Shown here: positions 59,136 to 64,000 of the stretch, one piece after another
Layout: each line of letters starts with the position of its first letter
Numbering within the stretch: position 1 is the first letter of the stretch
Source of the DNA: Montanilutibacter psychrotolerans
GTDB taxonomy: Bacteria > Pseudomonadota > Gammaproteobacteria > Xanthomonadales > Xanthomonadaceae
Reading direction: 5' to 3'
Assembly: GCF_003719825.1 (NCBI RefSeq)
Contig: NZ_RIBS01000002.1
Span: 62,001-126,000 of the forward strand
DNA length: 64,000 bases
Notes under the pieces: generated by a model
Database searches by the model: none
Seen by the model: the letters and a program-made list of their open reading frames with translations, nothing else
What the model was told of the DNA's origin: nothing
Translations under genes and position numbers: made by a program

Positions 59136-59768
59136 TCAATGCGTGTCCGCGTACGCCAGCTGCCGCTCCTGCTGAAGGCGTTGGCGCAGGTACGTGTCGC
59201 GGGGAAGTCCGCCGGGGATCCGGGTCATGGCCATCACCTCGCGGACGATGCGCGCCTCACGATGCTTGTAGTCGTTGAACGCGGGGTCATTGCGCTGCGC
59301 TTGAAGGAAGGCCGCGTTGCGCGCGCGGGCATGCGCGCGGTAGCGCTCGACCAGGTCGGTGATGCGACGCACCTGGGTGGCTTCGTCGCCGTCGTCGGCG
59401 CGGATCAGGCCGATGCGCAGCATCAGGGTTTCGCCGGCGGACAGCTCGCCGGCCCGTTCGTAGTGATCGATCGCGCTGGCCAGGCGCCCTGCGCGGCGTG
59501 CGCGCTCGGCCGGGTCGAGGCCGGCGGCCTGGCGCGCGAACAATCGGGCGTCGCGCTGGAAGGCAAGGCGGTCGCGGTAGGCGCGCACGCGCGGATCGTT
59601 GCGCCACGCCTCGGGCACGCCGGGATTGCCCCGCGCCGTTCCCGGGTTGTCCGTCCGGTCGGTGGCGGCCGCCACGGGTGGCGCGGCTTGCCGCCACTGC
59701 GCGACGCCCAGCGTTCCGCCGATGCCGAGCACGAGCACCACCACTACCGCGAGGTTCCGTCGTTTCAT
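59136..59768 (-). CDS. membrane-anchored helical protein of unknown function
   Basis: I do not recognise this 210-residue protein with certainty. It has an N-terminal membrane anchor or signal (NLAVVVVLVLGIGGTLGVA), then a charged, almost entirely helical periplasmic region rich in Arg and Ala (DPRVRAYRDRLAFQRDARLF, LVERYRAHARARNAAFLQAQ, DPAFNDYKHREARIVREVMA). The layout resembles accessory or chaperone proteins of secreted lipases/phospholipases, and the upstream gene encodes a secreted esterase, but key motifs of the lipase foldase family were not seen. Confidence 0.6.
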   Translation of the reverse strand: MKRRNLAVVVVLVLGIGGTLGVAQWRQAAPPVAAATDRTDNPGTARGNPGVPEAWRNDPRVRAYRDRLAFQRDARLFARQAAGLDPAERARRAGRLASAIDHYERAGELSAGETLMLRIGLIRADDGDEATQVRRITDLVERYRAHARARNAAFLQAQRNDPAFNDYKHREARIVREVMAMTRIPGGLPRDTYLRQRLQQERQLAYADTH

Positions 59769-59942
59769 CGAAAGCTCCCTGTGGGTTCGACCGTGCCGCG
59801 ACGTGCGGCCATCGCGGCATCTGCTCCGGGGCGCCGCCGCGCCGCGCCTGAGGCGTGGGTAAGCCGCCCCTGGCTTGCCCACACCCGCCCGACGGACCCG
59901 CCGCGGTCAATCGCGGCGGGCCCCGGCGACGCTCGGCAGTGT

Positions 59943-61358
59943 TCAACCACCGGCCAGCAACTGGTCGATCAGCGCGTAGAAGATGTTGTACGGCTTGGCG
60001 CGATCGGCCGCGTCGTTGGCCTCGGAGGCGTCCATCACCGCGCCTTGGCCGTTGAGCACGTTGTCGATGAAGTTGCCCAGCTGCAGATTGCGCTCCTGCA
60101 CGTCGCCATGCTTGAAGTCGACGATGCTGTCGCAGTGGCTCTCGTTGAGCGCGCGGAACTGCGGGTAGTAGCCGCCGACGTTGGGCAGCGCATCGGTGGT
60201 CTGGCGCAGCCGGTGGGTGTCGACCGCCCATTTCTGGTGGATCAGCGCTTCCTTCGCGGCTTGGGTCGGCGCGTTGGCGATGTCGTCGTGGAAGCGCTCG
60301 TACGAGTACGACGAGTAATTCAGGTCCTGCCAGAAGTAGGTGATGCCCAGGCGGTCGCCCGGACGCTTGGCCGCCAGCGCAGGAACCACCGTACCCAGGT
60401 CGGTGCTGTTGAAGCCGTGAGCACCCAGGCCCGCCGCGGCGTACGCCAGCGGCCCGTTGGCCGCGTCCATGCCCCAGGCCGAGCGGATGGTGGTGAACAG
60501 CGGTTGCGACGGGTACTGGTTCGGATCGGCGCCGACCGGAGCGCTGAACACCGGGCCGGAGTCGTCGATCAGGAAGCCGCGATCGGCGGCCAGATCGCCG
60601 CGCATGTGTTCGTAGTTGATCAGGCTGCCAACGCCGCCGGCGCTGCAGCCGGTCTGCACCAGCTGGGTGGGACGCGGCAGGTGGTTCTTCATCCAGGCCA
60701 CCACCGCGCGCTGGTTGCGCAGGCCGTTGTGGTGATAGACCAGCGGCGGCTTCTCGCCCCGCGGGTCGGGGTACACGGCCACCTTGTCGCCGGCATAGAT
60801 GTCGCCCGTGCAGTAGGGCACGTAGACCAGGTTCCAGTTCTGCGTCTTGACGTAATCGGCGGTGATCGACACCCGCGTGACGAAGGGGCTGACCAGGCTC
60901 GCCGAAGGGTTGAGCAGGCTCATGTAGTCGTCGGGGATGCCGTTGGGATTGCGCGCGCCGCGCTTGGTCAGGCCCTGGCAGCTGTCGTAGTCCCAGCATG
61001 CGCCGCCACCTTCCATGTAGATGAGCGTGTTGCGGGTGTTGGGCACGCGGTTGACGAAGATCTTGAACGGCGAACCGTTGCTGCACACCGCGCCGGTTTC
61101 CGGCGCCATGCGCACGGTCTGCCAGCTGTAGTAGAGCCCGGGCTGGAACCCGTCGCTGAAGCCGTCCGCGTGATCGCGCAGCGGGTAGCTGGCCGCGTTG
61201 GCCTGGTCGCTGGTGACGCGGTTGTCGGCCGGCGGCGGTGAGAACAGGTTGGCGATCTGTTGCCACCACCAGTAGTCGCCGTCTTCGGCCAGGGCGGCCG
61301 GAGCGGCCAGGGCCAGTGCGATGCCGAGTGCGAGGCTTGCCGAGTGCTTGCGGTCCAT
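59943..61358 (-). CDS. pectin acetylesterase / Notum-like secreted esterase
   Basis: The 471-residue product has a signal peptide (LALGIALALAAPAALA), the oxyanion region IYMEGGGACWDYDS (113-126), VYVPYCTGDIYAGDK, and the nucleophile Ser239 in TGCSAGGVGSLINYEH, all features of the pectinacetylesterase/Notum family of carboxylesterases. Substrate may be an acetylated polysaccharide or a lipid-type ester. A GGAGGG ribosome-binding sequence lies just upstream of ATG 61358. The small anchored protein gene lies downstream, 174 bases away. Confidence 0.87.
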   Translation of the reverse strand: MDRKHSASLALGIALALAAPAALAEDGDYWWWQQIANLFSPPPADNRVTSDQANAASYPLRDHADGFSDGFQPGLYYSWQTVRMAPETGAVCSNGSPFKIFVNRVPNTRNTLIYMEGGGACWDYDSCQGLTKRGARNPNGIPDDYMSLLNPSASLVSPFVTRVSITADYVKTQNWNLVYVPYCTGDIYAGDKVAVYPDPRGEKPPLVYHHNGLRNQRAVVAWMKNHLPRPTQLVQTGCSAGGVGSLINYEHMRGDLAADRGFLIDDSGPVFSAPVGADPNQYPSQPLFTTIRSAWGMDAANGPLAYAAAGLGAHGFNSTDLGTVVPALAAKRPGDRLGITYFWQDLNYSSYSYERFHDDIANAPTQAAKEALIHQKWAVDTHRLRQTTDALPNVGGYYPQFRALNESHCDSIVDFKHGDVQERNLQLGNFIDNVLNGQGAVMDASEANDAADRAKPYNIFYALIDQLLAGG

Positions 61359-61677
61359 GGGCGTATCCCTCCGGTCAGTCCTGTGAGCCGTGCCAGCACG
61401 CCCTGCAAGGAATGAGCAGCCAATCCTGGGCGCCGGTTGCCGTAACCATACGGCTGCGTAGTGATACGGGCCGGCTTCCGGCGGGGTCAACGACGGCGGC
61501 CGGTTGGCGCCGAATACGGCCGCGAACTGCCCGCGCGGCGGCCGGTTTACCCCCCTTTCGCGCTGCCAGGCGGCGTGTCTTCGCTGCGTTGCACAAGCGG
61601 AGACGTGGCCGGTGGTTCATGGGCCGGCCATCTCGGGCGGCACCACCGTTGGCTCATCAGGGCAAGCGCACCGCCAG
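61359..61677. other. 319-bp gap upstream of the esterase gene
   Basis: Between the EamA gene stop and the esterase start. It should hold the promoter of the esterase gene on the minus strand. No protein-like frame, convincing promoter hexamers or T-tailed terminator was seen. Confidence 0.3.
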
Positions 61678-62592
61678 TCACTCGCCCGGCTTGGCACCCG
61701 TGAGTGGCGCGGAGGTCTGCGCGTTGCGCGCCAGCACCGCCTCGCGGCGCGCGATGTAGGCGTTGGCGGCGAAAATGATGCCGGCGCCGATCGCCGTCCA
61801 GCGGTCGATGTCCTCGTTGAACAGCAGGAACCCGAACAGCGCCACCACCGGCAATTGCATGAAGCTGATCGGGGTCAGCGCGGACACGTCGCCCAGTTTG
61901 ATCGCGCGCGTCCACAGCATGTGACCCGCCGTGCCCAGTCCGCCCGCGGCAGCCACCCACAGCCAGGTGATGCCTTGCGGCCATTCCCACACGAACAGCG
62001 CCGGGCCCAGCGACATCGGCACCCACAGCAGCGTGGTCCACAACACGATGCGGTCGGCCGGTTCGGTGGCCGAAAGCTGCTTGATCTGGATCGACACGAG
62101 TCCGCTGAGCACGGCGGCCGCCACCGCCACCAGGCTGGCGGCGGAGAATTCCGCGCTGCCCGGGCGCACGATCACCAATACGCCGATGAAGCCGGCCACC
62201 ACCGCCACCCAGCGTCGCGCGCGGACGTGCTCGTGCAGGAACCACACCGCGGCGATGGTCACGAACAGCGGCGTGGAATACGACAGCGACACGGCCTGGG
62301 CGAGCGGCAGGTTGCCGATGGCCCAGAAGCTGCAGAACATCGACACCACGCCGATCAGGCAGCGGAACAGGTACTTGGGCAGGCGGTCGGTCCGCAGCAG
62401 CCCCGGGCCGTGCTTGAACACCAGCGGCAACGCGGCCACGACACCGAAGAAGTTGCGGAAGAACGCGATCTCGAACGTATGCAGGGTTTCCGATGCCAGC
62501 CGGATCGCCACCGTCATCAACGCGAAGAACAGGGTGCTGCCGAGCATGAGCAGGGCGGCGCGAGCGTGCGGGTGACGGGGCGTTGTCGGCAT
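61678..62592 (-). CDS. EamA/DMT-family transporter
   Basis: Inner-membrane drug/metabolite transporter of 304 residues with two EamA repeats (about 12-140 and 155-290) and roughly ten transmembrane helices, for example LLMLGSTLFFALMTVAIRL and FIGVLVIVRP near the end of the first repeat. The SFWAIGNLPLAQAVSLSYST segment is typical of this family. Substrate unknown. It starts 156 bases downstream of murB on the same strand. Confidence 0.9.
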   Translation of the reverse strand: MPTTPRHPHARAALLMLGSTLFFALMTVAIRLASETLHTFEIAFFRNFFGVVAALPLVFKHGPGLLRTDRLPKYLFRCLIGVVSMFCSFWAIGNLPLAQAVSLSYSTPLFVTIAAVWFLHEHVRARRWVAVVAGFIGVLVIVRPGSAEFSAASLVAVAAAVLSGLVSIQIKQLSATEPADRIVLWTTLLWVPMSLGPALFVWEWPQGITWLWVAAAGGLGTAGHMLWTRAIKLGDVSALTPISFMQLPVVALFGFLLFNEDIDRWTAIGAGIIFAANAYIARREAVLARNAQTSAPLTGAKPGE

Positions 62593-62748
62593 GGGGCTCG
62601 GGTGGGTCAGCGGTGGCGTGGTCCGGGACCCGCGGATCCGGTTGCAGCATGCGTTGGCGCCGCTCCGGGGAGATCGCCGACGGCGCGGCGCGCACGCCGG
62701 TGATCGGGCGCGCCGCCGTGGGCGCTGCAGTGCCGTCTCGGCATCGGA

Positions 62749-63795
62749 CTACCAGCTGGCGCCGATCACGCGAGGCTCGGGCTCCAGCGCGACGCCGAAG
62801 CGTGCGTGCACCGACTCGGCGATACGACGCGCGAGGTCGAGCAACTGCTGGCCGCTGGCATGACCGTGGTTGACCAGCACCAGCGCGTGCGACGCGGCGA
62901 CGCCGGCGTCGCCGTCGCGATGCCCTTTCCAGCCGCAGGCATCGATCAGCCAGGCCGCAGACAGCTTGCGACTGTGCGCGTCGTTGCCACGGAATGCGGG
63001 CAGGGCGGGGTGTTCGGCCAGCAGGGCGTCGGCCTGCGTTGCCGGCACGATGGGGTTCTTGAAGAAACTGCCGGCGTTGCCCAGCCGGTCCGGGTCGGGC
63101 AGCTTGCGGCGACGGATCGCGATGACCGCGTCGGCGACATCGCGTGGCGTCGGTGCGGTGATGCCTTCGGCGTCGAGCTGTTCGCCGATGCCGGCGTAGT
63201 CGAGTTTCAGTCGCGGGCTGCGCGGCAGCGCAAACTCCACGGCGGTGACGATGTAGCGATCGGGCTGCTGCTTGAACAGGCTGTCGCGGTAGGCAAACCG
63301 GCAGGCGTCGCGGTCCAGCCGGTGCAGTTTGCCGGTCGCCGGCTCGAAGGCTTCGACCGCGTGGATGTAGTCGCAGACCTCGACGCCGTAGGCACCGATG
63401 TTCTGGATCGGCGCAGCGCCGGCGGTGCCCGGGATCAGCGCCAGGTTCTCGAGCCCGGACAGGCCGATATCGAGCGTGCGCAGGACCAGCTCGTGCCAGA
63501 TCACGCCGGCGTCGGCACGCACGATGGCGCCGTCGTCGTTGTCGCTGCCGGGAACCACGGTGGTGCGGCGGCCGGCCAGGGCCAGCACCACGCCGGCCGG
63601 GTCGCCGGCGAACAGCAGGTTGCTGCCGCCACCGAGCACCAGCGCGATCCCGTCGCTCAGCTCGGGGCGTTGCAGCACCTGGGGCAGGGCGCCGGCGTCG
63701 GCGACTTCGACCAGCATCGGCGCACGCGCACGCACGCCGAAGGAGTTGCGCGACTGCAGCGGAGCATCGCGGGTGATGCGGATGGCGTCATTCAT
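62749..63795 (-). CDS. murB: UDP-N-acetylenolpyruvoylglucosamine reductase
   Basis: FAD enzyme that completes UDP-MurNAc synthesis for peptidoglycan. The 348-residue product has the FAD-binding GGGSNLLFAG, LALIPGTAGAAPIQNIGAYG, and the catalytic Ser in NAGSFFKNPIV, plus FAYRDSLFK, which marks the longer type I MurB. It lies 21 bases after the pyrD stop on the same strand and may be cotranscribed with it. Confidence 0.96.
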   Translation of the reverse strand: MNDAIRITRDAPLQSRNSFGVRARAPMLVEVADAGALPQVLQRPELSDGIALVLGGGSNLLFAGDPAGVVLALAGRRTTVVPGSDNDDGAIVRADAGVIWHELVLRTLDIGLSGLENLALIPGTAGAAPIQNIGAYGVEVCDYIHAVEAFEPATGKLHRLDRDACRFAYRDSLFKQQPDRYIVTAVEFALPRSPRLKLDYAGIGEQLDAEGITAPTPRDVADAVIAIRRRKLPDPDRLGNAGSFFKNPIVPATQADALLAEHPALPAFRGNDAHSRKLSAAWLIDACGWKGHRDGDAGVAASHALVLVNHGHASGQQLLDLARRIAESVHARFGVALEPEPRVIGASW

Positions 63796-63816
63796 GCGAT
63801 GCGGCAGACCGGTCCT

Positions 63817-64000
63817 TCAGAGCGTTGGTGGCACGTTGCCGCGGCTGGGGGCTTCCTTGCGTCGGCGGATCGCCTCGACGCATTCGTGCACCAGCGCCGG
63901 GCCGCGATAGACCAGGCCGCTGTAGCACTGCACCAGGCTCGCGCCGGCCGCCATCTTGGTGACCGCGTCGGCGCCGGTGAGGATGCCGCCCACGCCGACC
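63817..64000 (-). CDS. pyrD: dihydroorotate dehydrogenase (quinone), C-terminal part
   Basis: The final 60 residues are present; the gene continues beyond the window. [20 protein letters not shown] and [20 protein letters not shown] are the phosphate/FMN-binding end of class 2 PyrD, which oxidises dihydroorotate in pyrimidine synthesis at the inner membrane. The stop is at 63817-63819. Confidence 0.92.
   Translation of the reverse strand, partial: VGVGGILTGADAVTKMAAGASLVQCYSGLVYRGPALVHECVEAIRRRKEAPSRGNVPPTL

Overview
The window looks like chromosomal DNA from a GC-rich gammaproteobacterium of the Xanthomonadaceae/Lysobacteraceae (Lysobacter, Luteimonas, Xanthomonas relatives). Three things suggest this: the strong G/C bias at third codon positions; the conserved order fabH-fabD-fabG-acpP-fabF-pabB-pabC-mltG-tmk-holB-pilZ followed by rpoE-rseA-mucD-lepA-lepB-DUF4845-rnc-era-recO; and an intergenic heptanucleotide array of the GGGACTC type. 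The placement rests on gene order and composition, not on a database search. No rRNA, tRNA, CRISPR array, prophage or insertion sequence was recognised.

Layout. 1-10.3 kb: fatty-acid synthesis genes (fabH cut by the window edge), then p-aminobenzoate synthesis, a peptidoglycan transglycosylase, thymidylate kinase, DNA polymerase III delta' and the type IV pilus PilZ protein, all on the plus strand and partly overlapping. 10.3-13.2 kb: a small secreted protein and a convergent fadB/fadJ-type beta-oxidation gene. 13.4-22.6 kb: envelope-stress genes (sigma E, anti-sigma factor, periplasmic protease), then translation, secretion and RNA-processing genes ending at recO. 22.6-26.4 kb: a receiver-Hpt phosphotransfer protein divergent from a YdbH/YdbL-like envelope lipid-transport pair whose two flanking gaps carry different short tandem repeats. 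26.5-35.3 kb: rlmD, a CYTH protein, a FrnE-like DsbA protein, nagZ-hpt-mtnP, a cold-shock gene with clear promoter and terminator, a flavin monooxygenase and an AidB-like acyl-CoA dehydrogenase.

35.3-44.7 kb is the accessory region. A decayed ATP-grasp gene precedes an orphan type VI secretion module: vgrG, a DUF4123 adaptor, a 1124-residue VasX/MIX-type effector with hydrophobic C-terminal segments, a DUF6708 membrane protein that is the likely immunity protein, a coding remnant and a DUF4303 gene. The first three genes overlap by ATGA, and the effector and immunity genes are visibly less GC-rich than their surroundings. No core T6SS structural genes lie in the window, so the delivery apparatus must be elsewhere.

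44.8-55.4 kb: an ABC exporter, a YigZ protein, an ECF sigma/anti-sigma pair, a GAF-GAF-GGDEF-EAL protein with both c-di-GMP motifs intact, a von Willebrand lipoprotein and an aldehyde dehydrogenase. 55.5-64 kb: xseA divergent from ispG-pap2, then a minus-strand group of a small anchored protein, a pectin-acetylesterase/Notum-like secreted esterase, an EamA transporter, murB and the 3' end of pyrD.

Most of the window is ordinary core genome. The most interesting parts are the T6SS effector module, the repeat arrays around the YdbH/YdbL locus, a motif shared by the anti-sigma factor and the von Willebrand lipoprotein, the ATP-grasp pseudogene, and apparent leaderless promoters.
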